Shown here in pieces: positions 25,881 through 32,935 of a stretch of 64,000 nucleotides of DNA. Source of the stretch: Arthrobacter sp. 131MFCol6.1 (GTDB lineage: Bacteria > Actinomycetota > Actinomycetes > Actinomycetales > Micrococcaceae); assembly GCF_000374925.1 (NCBI RefSeq), contig NZ_KB895551.1, positions 62,001 through 126,000 on the forward strand, given 5' to 3'. The first letter of the stretch is position 1. The number at the start of each line of letters is the position of its first letter. The position numbers and the translations under genes were made by a program. The notes beneath the pieces were generated by a model. It did not search any database, was not told where the DNA came from, and was given only the letters and a program-made list of their open reading frames with translations.

Positions 25881-26852
25881 TCAACCGGCTCCCGAGGCCC
25901 CGCGCATTTTCGTCTTGACCCGGTACATGTCCTGATCGGCGGCCAGCAGCAGGGCCTTGGCCAGTTCCTTGTGCGCTGCCGGATCAGCGTCCGCCGGGAC
26001 TGCCGTTTCCGCCTGGCCAACGGACATGCCCAGCCGGAGCTCGCTCCCCGCGATGGTGACGGCGCCGGCCAGGCAGCTCCGGACGCGCCCGGCAACCGCC
26101 TCGAGCTCGGCCGGGTGCTCCAGCCAGGGGATCAGGACAACGAACTCGTCCCCGCTGTAGCGCGTGACGGTGTCCGCGCCGCGTACGGCCTGGGAGAGCA
26201 TCAGCGCCACGTGTTCCAGGACCTGGTCGCCGGCCGCGTGACCCAGGGTGTCGTTGACCTGTTTGAACTTGTTGACGTCGCAAAAGAGCACGCCGACGCG
26301 GTTCCGCTGTTCGCCGGCGCTGGCCAGGGCAGCCAGCAGGTTTTCCTCCAGGTGCCGCCGGTTCGGCAGGCCTGTCAGTGGGTCATGCAGCGCCCGGTGG
26401 TGGGCTTCCTGCAGGAGTTTGGCGCGGTCCGTCTCGGCATCCTCGAGTCGCCGGTGCGCACTGGCCAGCTCGCGCTCATACCGCCGCCGCTCGGGGGCCG
26501 CGAAAAAGATCATCAAATCCCTCGGTTCCGCCCCATCAACGGTCCGGGTGACGGAGAGCAGGACGGGCCTGCGCTGCCCATCCGGTCCCAACAGTTCGAT
26601 CGAGAGTTCGGCGAGGTGCCCGTCGCGTTCCAGCTTCGGCCCGGCGTGCGTCCGGTACATCAGCCTGTCACCGACCGGCATGAGGTCCAGGAGGCGGGTG
26701 CCGTCGAGGCCGCCTTCGGGGATTCCGGTCCAGGCGCACATGGTGGCGTTCGCGGCCAGGATGGTCCCGTCGGTACCGGCAACGATGTAGCCGGCGGGCG
26801 CTTGGTGGAAGAGCTGCCCGTAATCGACGGCCGTGGTGCTTGTCCGGGTCAT
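25881..26852 (-). CDS. PAS domain diguanylate cyclase (GGDEF protein, SGDEF variant)
   Basis: 323-residue cytosolic protein. Residues about 10-118 form a PAS sensor (FHQAPAGYIVAGTDGTILAANATMCAWTG), 120-155 a charged helical linker, and 155-320 a GGDEF domain (DPLTGLPNRRHLEENL, VLFCDVNKFKQVNDTLGHAAGDQVL). The signature is SGDEF (233-237) in place of GGDEF, a variant compatible with activity in some cyclases. An RxxD inhibitory-site motif is present (RGAD, 224-227). The product would be cyclic di-GMP. The start overlaps by 4 bases (ATGA) the stop of an RsbQ-like hydrolase, which suggests the hydrolase controls this PAS domain, as RsbQ controls RsbP in Bacillus. No EAL partner is nearby. Confidence 0.9.
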   Translation of the reverse strand: MTRTSTTAVDYGQLFHQAPAGYIVAGTDGTILAANATMCAWTGIPEGGLDGTRLLDLMPVGDRLMYRTHAGPKLERDGHLAELSIELLGPDGQRRPVLLSVTRTVDGAEPRDLMIFFAAPERRRYERELASAHRRLEDAETDRAKLLQEAHHRALHDPLTGLPNRRHLEENLLAALASAGEQRNRVGVLFCDVNKFKQVNDTLGHAAGDQVLEHVALMLSQAVRGADTVTRYSGDEFVVLIPWLEHPAELEAVAGRVRSCLAGAVTIAGSELRLGMSVGQAETAVPADADPAAHKELAKALLLAADQDMYRVKTKMRGASGAG

Positions 26853-27664
26853 GCCGGCTTCAAAAATTCGAGGATGGCGGCGGATGTTTCCTCCGGCGCG
26901 CTGCTTTGCGGGAAGTGGCCTGTGGCCGCAAGCCGGACCAGGGTGCTGTTGGGGAGCGCCTTGTGCAGGTACGTTCCCACGTGGTCCGGTGTGACGACGT
27001 CGTCGGTGCTTTGCAGGACTAGCACCGGGATGGTGACCTCGCCGAGCAGGTGCCGGACATCGGAAAGGAACGCCACCCGGGCAAAGTCACGGGCAACCCG
27101 GGGGCTGATCCGCCCGAAGCTGCCTTGGATCTCGTGCTCCAGTTCGGGAGCATGCGGTGTATTCATGTAGACCGGGGCCATCGACTCGGCCCAGACCACA
27201 TAGTTGGCATCCAGAGATTCGAAGACGTCGTCAATGTCCTGCCGGGTGAACCCACCCACGTAGCCGTCCTCGGGGTGGTCAAGGTAGCTCGGCGACGCCG
27301 TGACCAGCACGAGCCGGCCGAACCGGCGCCCTGTGTCCCGGGCGGCCGCGCTGATGGCCATCATGGACCCGACGCTGTGGCCGATGAGGGTCACGTCCTG
27401 CAGGTCGAGTTCGCCGCAGAGTTCCATCAGGTCATCGACGTAGGCATCAAGGGTGGAGTAGGTGGCCGAATCGTAGGCGGACTGGTCGGAGCCGCCGGAG
27501 CCCACGTGGTCCAGCAGAACCACCCGGTAGCGGTCGGTGAACCGGGGCAGAACCTTGCCCCACATGCCCTGGTCGGTGCCGAACCCGTGGGCAAACACCA
27601 GGACAGGGCCGCCTTCTGGCCCGTGCACCTGAACGTTGTTTCTCGCTGCCGCACCAGACGCCAT
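26849..27664 (-). CDS. rsbQ: RsbQ-like alpha/beta hydrolase
   Basis: 271-residue alpha/beta hydrolase that matches Bacillus RsbQ, and the related KAI2/D14 receptors, along its length: RNNVQVHGPEGGPVLVFAHG, DQGMWGKVLPRF, YRVVLLDHVGSGGSD, TLDAYVDDLMELC, and YLDHPEDGYVGGF. The catalytic triad is Ser97 in GHSVGS, Asp221 or 222 in QSTDD, and His250 in ATGHFP. RsbQ is known to act on a small hydrophobic signal and to switch the PAS domain of the RsbP phosphatase. Here the partner gene, coupled by a 4-base overlap, encodes a PAS domain joined to a GGDEF output instead, which points to a signalling variant. Confidence 0.88.
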   Translation of the reverse strand: MASGAAARNNVQVHGPEGGPVLVFAHGFGTDQGMWGKVLPRFTDRYRVVLLDHVGSGGSDQSAYDSATYSTLDAYVDDLMELCGELDLQDVTLIGHSVGSMMAISAAARDTGRRFGRLVLVTASPSYLDHPEDGYVGGFTRQDIDDVFESLDANYVVWAESMAPVYMNTPHAPELEHEIQGSFGRISPRVARDFARVAFLSDVRHLLGEVTIPVLVLQSTDDVVTPDHVGTYLHKALPNSTLVRLAATGHFPQSSAPEETSAAILEFLKPA

Positions 27665-28076
27665 CGGCCAACCTGCTCTTCCAATTCACACACATGGACC
27701 CGCCGATCGAGACCGACGGCGGCACTATTGGTCCGGGCCCCGGGCCCAGACAAATCCGTCCGGCGCTTGCAGGCGCCGCCCCACGAAAAGTCCCTCATTA
27801 CAGGGATGTATTTCGACAACGTGGATCCATCTTAGTCCGGTGGACCATGGGCTCCGGACAGGCGTCCCTGCAGGTCATGCGGGGTTTTGGCGCGGATGCT
27901 TACAGTCGAAGACTGGCCGTAGCAAGCTGTTCCGGCGCTCCCGGCCGCTACCGGCCGATTCCGGACAGGCGTACGGAACTCCTGCGCCCGCGAGGAGGCC
28001 CGGAACGCGACGGCAAATAAGCAACGAAGGGACGACACATCTGGTACGTCCCCACTCTTGCTGGCACACTGAGCCG
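27665..28076. other. 412-base divergent intergenic region, no gene supported
   Basis: Region between the RsbQ-like gene and the NYN gene. Several frames are open for 60-110 codons, but none has a ribosome-binding site or family character. It contains a GC-rich palindrome around GGGCCCCGGGCCC (27736-27748) and otherwise looks like promoter DNA for the two divergent genes. I cannot assign a promoter confidently. Confidence 0.5.
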
Positions 28077-29339
28077 ATGAGCGATCCCCTCTCCCAGTCC
28101 CGGCGGCCTGGCATCCGTGCCGCGATGTTCGTGGACTTCGACAACGTCTATACGGGCCTGATGGCCTTGGACCCGGCGGCCGCGAAGAGATTCGCCGAGG
28201 ACCCCAAACACTGGACGGAGGCGCTGGCCGACGGCGGCGCCGGCGAAGAGTCTCGGCGTTTCCTGATCCGCAACTGCTATCTCAATCCGGTGATCTACTC
28301 CAAGTACCGGCCGTACTGGACGCGCGCGGGCTTCCGCGTGATCGACTGCCCCTCCCTGACCCAGCGGGGCAAGTCCAGCACCGACATCAACCTGGTGCTG
28401 GACGCAATGGATGCCCTGTCCGGCGCGGCACATATTGAGGAGTTCTTCGTAGCGTCGGCGGATGCGGACTTCACCTCGCTGGTCCAGCGGTTCCGGGCGG
28501 CGGACCGGATGACCACCGTCATCGCTGCCGGTGCCGTGGCGTTCGCGTACCGGGAGATGGCCGACAGCGTGGTGGAGTCCCACGACTTCGTGGCAATCCT
28601 CAACGGGACCGCGGCCGAGTCCATCCACGCGGTGGCATCTGTCCAGACGCCGCGGGCAGAAGGGGCAGTGAAGGCGAAGTCCACGGCGACGACACTTTCC
28701 GGCGCCGCCAAAGAGGTCCGCGACTTTGTCCGGACTGCCCCGGGTCCGGTGGTCGGGGCCATGGTGGCTCACCGGGCACTCGCGGCCGATCCCTCCCTGA
28801 AGACGGACTGGGGCGGCTGCGGCAAGTTCGGGACGTGGGTGGCCCAGATCGGCCACGGTGTCGAATACTCAGCTGCGCGGGGCGGCTGGGTCTGGGATGC
28901 GAAGAGGTTCTCCGACGACGATTTGCCCGCCGGAGGTGAGATCGAGCCGGGCATCGCGGAACGGGTCGCCCGGGTCACCGACGTGCCCGCGCTCTCCGCG
29001 GCCCAGTTCCGTCAACTGATCGAGGCCATGGCCGCCAGGCTCCGGGAGCAGCCGGTCAATCGAAGCGAGCTGTCCCGCCTTGTCCGGGACGACTGTGTTG
29101 CGGCCGGGCAGCCGGTGTCCCGCTCGGCCGTCAACTTCGTGATCCAGGGCGTGGTGTACGCCGGCGGCTCCCTCGCAGAGGAGATGTCAGCGGCAGAACT
29201 CGCCGCCGCGTGGACCAGGAACGTGGAAGAGCTGTGCCGGCTGGCCCTGATGGAGTTCGACGACGCCGAAAAGCTCGCGCTCAGGCGCTGGGCCGGAGGC
29301 GGGCTGCTGGAGGCCGGCGCCGGCGGCTCCCGGGCGTAG
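28077..29339 (+). CDS. NYN domain (PIN-like) RNase protein with OST-HTH/LOTUS domain
   Basis: 420-residue protein. Residues 12-180 form a NYN domain of the PIN-like nuclease fold, with the acidic metal-binding residues expected: D20 and D22 in MFVDFDNVYTG, D103 in STDINLVLDAMD, and D129/D131 in VASADADFTSLV. Residues about 210-285 look like an OST-HTH/LOTUS domain (LSGAAKEVRDFVRTAPGPVVGAMV, then WGGCGKFGTWVAQ and GWVWDAKRF), a probable RNA-binding module; a helical C-terminal region follows. The start ATG 28077 opens directly into the NYN fold; the frame continues upstream without similarity. Likely role is RNA cleavage or turnover. Its target is unknown. Confidence 0.85.
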   Translation: MSDPLSQSRRPGIRAAMFVDFDNVYTGLMALDPAAAKRFAEDPKHWTEALADGGAGEESRRFLIRNCYLNPVIYSKYRPYWTRAGFRVIDCPSLTQRGKSSTDINLVLDAMDALSGAAHIEEFFVASADADFTSLVQRFRAADRMTTVIAAGAVAFAYREMADSVVESHDFVAILNGTAAESIHAVASVQTPRAEGAVKAKSTATTLSGAAKEVRDFVRTAPGPVVGAMVAHRALAADPSLKTDWGGCGKFGTWVAQIGHGVEYSAARGGWVWDAKRFSDDDLPAGGEIEPGIAERVARVTDVPALSAAQFRQLIEAMAARLREQPVNRSELSRLVRDDCVAAGQPVSRSAVNFVIQGVVYAGGSLAEEMSAAELAAAWTRNVEELCRLALMEFDDAEKLALRRWAGGGLLEAGAGGSRA

Positions 29340-29342
29340 CGA

Positions 29343-29583
29343 TACTCGCGAGTTCGAGGCCCAAGGATCGGCTGCGCACCCCCCAGCGTCGGCACGGTGC
29401 CCGCGCCGGGAGGATGGAACCGCATTCACCTCATCGTGGGCGATATCGCGGCCGAAGTGAAGCGGCTGCGCGGCGCGGGCGTTACGTTCCGGAACGACAT
29501 TGTCACCGGCCCGGGGACAGCAGATCCTGCTGGAGGATCCGTCCGGGAACGTGGTCGAGTTGTTCCAGCCCGCCGGCGAATAG
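29343..29583 (+). pseudogene. Decayed VOC (glyoxalase/bleomycin-resistance) family gene
   Basis: The frame read from about 29349 gives PAPGGWNRIHLIVGDIAAEV and LRGAGVTFRNDIVTGPG, typical of a VOC-fold protein. After a G-run at 29513-29516 the expected continuation GQQILLEDPSGNVVELFQPA is found only in another frame and ends at TAG 29583. A frameshift therefore breaks the gene. The N-terminal half of the domain is also missing, since the preceding NYN gene ends at 29339. A sequencing error could explain the frameshift but not the missing half. Confidence 0.75.
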
Positions 29584-29605
29584 CGGCTGTTTCACACAAA
29601 ACGGA

Positions 29606-29629
29606 CGACGGCGGGACCTGCCGCCGTCG
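29606..29629. terminator. GACGACGGCGG family hairpin
   Basis: CGACGGCGG (29606-29614) pairs with CCGCCGTCG (29621-29629) around 6 bases, preceded by AAAACGGA. This is a shorter and less symmetric copy than the others in the window. It lies after the decayed VOC gene and before the convergent small membrane protein gene. Confidence 0.55.
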
Positions 29630-29706
29630 GACGCTCCCGCGCCGCGGAACCCCCAGCACATAACCCTGCGGCCCACCCTCCCCTGAACGAGTCGACGGTC
29701 TTGGGG

Positions 29707-30021
29707 CTAACCCATTGGGGGAAGGGCGCCGTAGGTATTTGGCAGCGCATGAGGATTGACGGGCCTGTCCTCGTCGGACGCGGACGGCTCCCTGGTGTCG
29801 TAGGTGCGGGCCGTTCGCAGGTTCCGGGATCGTTTGTGCAGCCCTACCGCGACAAGCCCAAGACCAACTGTCAGAAGGCAGACTCCCAGGACGAACAGCG
29901 TCACCGCACCTTGCCCTGCGATGCCCGAGAACACCTCGAACAGCGGCATCGGCAGGACGAAGACCGTGGCCGCCAGGAATATCAAGCCCACTGCAATTTG
30001 CCATGTCCCCTTGGACTGCAC
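29707..30021 (-). CDS. Small membrane protein, two predicted helices
   Basis: 104-residue protein with two hydrophobic segments, WQIAVGLIFLAATVFVLPMPLF and VTLFVLGVCLLTVGLGLVAVGL, followed by a basic LHKRSRNLR stretch and a polar tail. I chose GTG 30021 because GGAGG lies 8-9 bases upstream. The frame would allow an ATG at 30057, but that position falls inside the preceding gene. No known family recognised. It follows another single-helix protein gene by 32 bases, so the two are probably co-transcribed and work at the membrane. Confidence 0.6.
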   Translation of the reverse strand: MQSKGTWQIAVGLIFLAATVFVLPMPLFEVFSGIAGQGAVTLFVLGVCLLTVGLGLVAVGLHKRSRNLRTARTYDTREPSASDEDRPVNPHALPNTYGALPPMG

Positions 30022-30053
30022 GCTTCCCCCTCCGCCTATGCCGCCCGGGTCCC

Positions 30054-30536
30054 TCAAGTCTGGTCCTCCGTAGAGGTGGCGCGCAGGTCGGGGTCCACGC
30101 CGCTGGTACGCTGCGCATCCGCGGACCGCACCGGCTCGTTATCCGCACGCCGAAAAGCGAGCCACACCGCGACTCCCGCGGTCACCGCGACGGCCGCCAC
30201 TCCGGCAATCACCCAGGCCTTCCCGGACGCCGTCCGCCGCGACTTAGCCCGGGCGGGTGCCGTGACAACCTTCGGTGCAACCCGATGCAGGCCCTCTTGA
30301 ACACGGGGAGCCAGAGTTTCCACTCCACCGGCGAGCTCGTCAGCGAGCCGCCGTAGTCCGGTCTGGATCCTCGGAGACGCGGATTCAATCCCGGCATCGA
30401 GCCCGGCCACCGCTCTTTTCAATGCCGCCTCGACCCCGGGAGTGGCCCACTCCCTCCCCTCGGTGAGCTGAGAGATGAGATTCTCTGAAAGATGGCGGAT
30501 CTGGTCGGCCTGGTTCTTGGGTGTTGCCGTGCGCAT
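30054..30536 (-). CDS. Single-helix membrane-anchored protein of unknown function
   Basis: 160 residues. The N-terminal 95 are helical and amphipathic with repeated A/L-rich segments (LISQLTEGREWATPGVEAALKRAV, SPRIQTGLRRLADELAGG, APRVQEGLHRVAPKVV). Next comes a basic linker (ARAKSRRTASG), one membrane helix (AWVIAGVAAVAVTAGVAVWLAF) and a short polar tail. ATG 30536 has GAGGAGG 5 bases upstream, better than the ATG ten codons earlier. Proteins of this layout are common in Actinobacteria and unassigned. A dyad CCTACGG-N9-CCGTAGG lies 33-55 bases upstream of the start. Confidence 0.65.
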   Translation of the reverse strand: MRTATPKNQADQIRHLSENLISQLTEGREWATPGVEAALKRAVAGLDAGIESASPRIQTGLRRLADELAGGVETLAPRVQEGLHRVAPKVVTAPARAKSRRTASGKAWVIAGVAAVAVTAGVAVWLAFRRADNEPVRSADAQRTSGVDPDLRATSTEDQT

Positions 30537-30568
30537 GAATGCCTCCTCGATGGGGTGGATGCCCATAG

Positions 30569-30591
30569 CCTACGGCGGTCGTCACCGTAGG
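30569..30591. promoter_or_regulatory. Inverted repeat CCTACGG-N9-CCGTAGG
   Basis: Perfect 7-bp arms at 30569-30575 and 30585-30591, upstream of the leftward membrane protein gene. Distance and symmetry fit an operator or the stem of a 5' leader. There is no independent evidence for either. Confidence 0.3.
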
Positions 30592-30734
30592 AACAGGACC
30601 TCCCGGCGGTAGTCAATACGAACGCCGGGGTTCCTCGATGCGCTCCCTTCCTACGGGAAACCTGCCTACAGGTCGGTATTTGGGAGACACAGTTGGCCAT
30701 GATGTTGTTCCCGCACCTAGCGATTCAGGCATCC

Positions 30735-31541
30735 TCATATGCCTGGTTCTTCTTCCTCTGCCAGTCTGATCATGCGGAGTTCGACCTCCACCGCGCGGGA
30801 AGGCCAATAGTCTTTCGCCAGCTCACTAGCCCGGATTTTGTCTGCTGCCGGTATGAGCTTGCCGAGCAGTCCGGCCGCCTGAAGCAGGGCGATCAGCGCT
30901 GTGGTTCTGGCGTCGGGTGCCGTGGCGTCAGGCGTCCCGGGAGCGGGCGTCCCGGCATCAGGTGCCGTGGCGTCAGGCGTCCCGGGAGCGGACGTCCCGG
31001 TATCAGGTGCCGTGGCATCAGGCGTCGCGGGAGCGGGCGTCCCGGCATCAGGTGCCTTGGCATCAGGCGTCCCGGGAGCGGGCGGCGCACCACCGAGTGC
31101 GGCCTGGATCTTTGTCAGGAGCGCCGCCTCCGGAGCGTGGTCCTTCTCCGGGTACCGCACGGTCCGGAACAGACCCAGGTGTTTTTCGCCGACATGTTCC
31201 ACGATGCCCAGTGCCGCCATCCCCTCGTAGACACGCTGCATTTCGGCGCGGCCCTCCAGCATGGAGACCCACCGTTTGGGAGTGTGGGGCCGAGATTTGC
31301 CGCGGATGAGCTCCAGCTCGCGCTGGAAGTCCGTTTCCGGGGCAGTGCCGGTAGCCCTGACGAGCTTCCCCTGCAGCTCGATTGCACCGATCAGGTCCAG
31401 CTCGGCCAGTATTGCCCCCGCCAAGGTGGTCCTGAGTGCGTACATCGGCACAACAGGTTTGCCGTCTTTGTCGTTCGTTGCCAGAAGGAGGAAGGCCTGG
31501 GGAAGGTTCAGCTCCGCCGCCTTCGGTGTTTCAGCGTTCAT
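30735..31541 (-). CDS. GPP34 (GOLPH3-like) family protein with an internal 15-residue repeat
   Basis: 268 residues. The first part matches the GPP34 phosphoprotein fold (LNLPQAFLLLATNDKDGKPVV, LRTTLAGAILAELDLIGAIELQGKLV) and the last 60 residues complete it (TALIALLQAAGLLGKLIPAADKIRA, then WPSRAVEVELRMI). Bacterial GPP34 proteins are widespread in Actinobacteria and of unknown function; the eukaryotic relatives bind phosphoinositides. Between the two halves lies a Pro/Ala/Thr/Asp insert of four 15-residue repeats. I start at ATG 31541, where the family sequence begins; no strong ribosome-binding site is visible for it or for the in-frame GTG at 31574. Confidence 0.8.
   Translation of the reverse strand: MNAETPKAAELNLPQAFLLLATNDKDGKPVVPMYALRTTLAGAILAELDLIGAIELQGKLVRATGTAPETDFQRELELIRGKSRPHTPKRWVSMLEGRAEMQRVYEGMAALGIVEHVGEKHLGLFRTVRYPEKDHAPEAALLTKIQAALGGAPPAPGTPDAKAPDAGTPAPATPDATAPDTGTSAPGTPDATAPDAGTPAPGTPDATAPDARTTALIALLQAAGLLGKLIPAADKIRASELAKDYWPSRAVEVELRMIRLAEEEEPGI
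30910..31089. repeat. Four tandem 45-bp units inside the GPP34 gene
   Basis: Units at 30910-30954, 30955-30999, 31000-31044 and 31045-31089, each starting near GCATCAGGTGCC, with only a few substitutions between them (the last is most diverged). They keep the frame and encode a GTPAPGTPDATAPDA-like 15-residue repeat on the minus strand. Confidence 0.85.
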
Positions 31542-31652
31542 ACGGACATCGTGGCGTAGTCGGCCAGCCGCCACAATGAGGATTTACAAGCGTCGGCGTT
31601 TACATTGCCCTGCCGCTGGCCACCCGCTTCCAAATGTTTGCGGCCACAGTGA

Positions 31653-31686
31653 GCGGACGACGGCGGGACTTCCCGCCGTCGTCCGC
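31653..31686. terminator. GACGACGGCGG family hairpin downstream of the phosphodiesterase gene
   Basis: GCGGACGACGGCGGGA (31653-31668) pairs perfectly with 31671-31686; the central CT plus inner pairs form the loop. It lies about 95 bases past the stop codon of the leftward phosphodiesterase gene and upstream of the GPP34 start. Confidence 0.75.
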
Positions 31687-31779
31687 TTGCGGCTGCCGGG
31701 GGCAGCGGCGGCTACCGGCAGGATCGGGTTCGGCCGCTGCTACATTCCGGGATTCTGCTCGGCTTCGTGGATCTTGGTC

Positions 31780-32631
31780 TTATGGCTGCTGGGCTTTGAG
31801 GAACGATTCCAGTGCTGCAAGGTCGTCGGTGTTGATGTGGTCAACACCTGCCCGGTGAAGCTCGGTCCAAAGGGCTTCGCGTGCCTCGCCCGGCTGGTCC
31901 GGAGTCGCCCAGAATCGGACCCGATATCCCTTGGCATGTGCGTCCGCGACGTACGCGTGGAGTTTGACGCGTTCCGCCTCGGGCATCGGGCCAACACCCT
32001 GCCACGTAAACAGCTTTGTCCAGTTATCACTGATCAGCGGCATGAGCGCTGAAGGCATCCCGGAGGCAAGGTCGGCTGAGCGCCCGTCGAAAAACCCATA
32101 GCGTTTGTCTTCCGCCTGCATGGTGGTCAGCGGCCTATTGCCGCTGATCACGGCGGTCACCGGGCCGGGGCTGACTTTACCCTTGCTGTAAAGGGTCATG
32201 AGGGCCGGGTGCTTGCGCAGCTCCTGCTCAATGGCAGCGTAGGTGCTCTCGCCGTCGCTCTTGATGTCTATCAGCAACTGCAAGCTGCCGTCCCAGCCCG
32301 GATAGACGCTGTGACCTTCCTGCTGGACTAGTTTGTCCAACGGATCCAGGTACAGGCTCGCCAGGGTCTTTCCCGACTGTGCGTTCTCCCGGTCGTGAGC
32401 GACCAATAGTTCGCCGTCAACCAGCCAAACGTCCGCCTCGACGCTGGTGAACCCATGCTCCAAGGCGTCAAAGAGCGGGCGGCCGTGCTCGTAGTCGTTG
32501 TGCGCATGGGCCTCCAACAGCGGCTGGCCCAGCACAGCATCCCGGGAGGAGGTGGCGGCAGAGGAGGGGACGGCGATTCCGGTCAGGGATGTGAGGGCCA
32601 CCATCGCGGCGACAGCACTTTTGATAAGCAC
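31780..32631 (-). CDS. Secreted glycerophosphodiester phosphodiesterase / PI-PLC-like protein
   Basis: 283 residues with a Sec signal peptide (MLIKSAVAAMVALTSLTGIAV, cleavage after about SSAA). The mature part is a GDPD/PLC-like TIM barrel: EAHAHNDYEHGRPLFDALEHG (the HNDYEH histidine), SVEADVWLVDGELLVAHD (acidic metal ligands and second histidine), LQLLIDIKSDG, and the end AGVDHINTDDLAALESFL. It probably hydrolyses phosphodiesters of glycerophospholipid head groups or teichoic-acid-like polymers outside the cell. The substrate is not decided by the sequence. It stands alone and is transcribed leftward. Confidence 0.85.
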   Translation of the reverse strand: MLIKSAVAAMVALTSLTGIAVPSSAATSSRDAVLGQPLLEAHAHNDYEHGRPLFDALEHGFTSVEADVWLVDGELLVAHDRENAQSGKTLASLYLDPLDKLVQQEGHSVYPGWDGSLQLLIDIKSDGESTYAAIEQELRKHPALMTLYSKGKVSPGPVTAVISGNRPLTTMQAEDKRYGFFDGRSADLASGMPSALMPLISDNWTKLFTWQGVGPMPEAERVKLHAYVADAHAKGYRVRFWATPDQPGEAREALWTELHRAGVDHINTDDLAALESFLKAQQP

Positions 32632-32872
32632 GGGGTTCTCCTTGGTGCGGTTCAGGGGGCATAGTTCAGCTCGACCGATCGGGCGCGCCGATGCCTCAAA
32701 CAGGCTCTCCGATCCGCACTAACAGGGTCGGGCCACGCGATGGAGGGCCGGTAAACAGCAGTGAACGGCCACGCTGAGCCGTGGACGCGTCAGGAGCACA
32801 TCCGTGGCGAACTGGAACTCGAACTGGTGGTCGCAGCGGTGCGTGACGAGTGTCATGCGCACTTCTTGGGTG

Positions 32873-32899
32873 TGTCACAATTCGGGCCTCTGCGGTGTC
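32873..32899 (+). promoter_or_regulatory. Predicted ECF41-type promoter, TGTCACA-N16-TGTC
   Basis: TGTCACA (32873-32879) followed after 16 bases by TGTC (32896-32899), 36 bases before the GTG of the oxidoreductase gene. Published ECF41 sigma factors recognise TGTCACA-N16-CGTC, so the match has one difference in the -10 element. The sigma gene two positions downstream is of this group, so the operon is probably autoregulated. The rest of the 304-base gap (32632-32935) shows nothing else I can support. Confidence 0.65.
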
Positions 32900-32935
32900 C
32901 TATGTTCAAACGTTCGTTCAGCGATAGGAGTCACC

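Noticed and set aside
27636-28076. Extension of the NYN protein by about 147 residues upstream
   Set aside because: No similarity or domain; the NYN fold begins right after ATG 28077 and the region is the divergent promoter.
29701-30356. Rightward open frames across the two small membrane protein genes
   Set aside because: The minus-strand frames have GGAGG-type ribosome-binding sites and proper membrane helices; the plus-strand products are Arg/Pro/His-rich shadows.
30910-31089. CRISPR-like array
   Set aside because: Units are directly adjacent 45-bp repeats without unique spacers, in frame within a protein gene.
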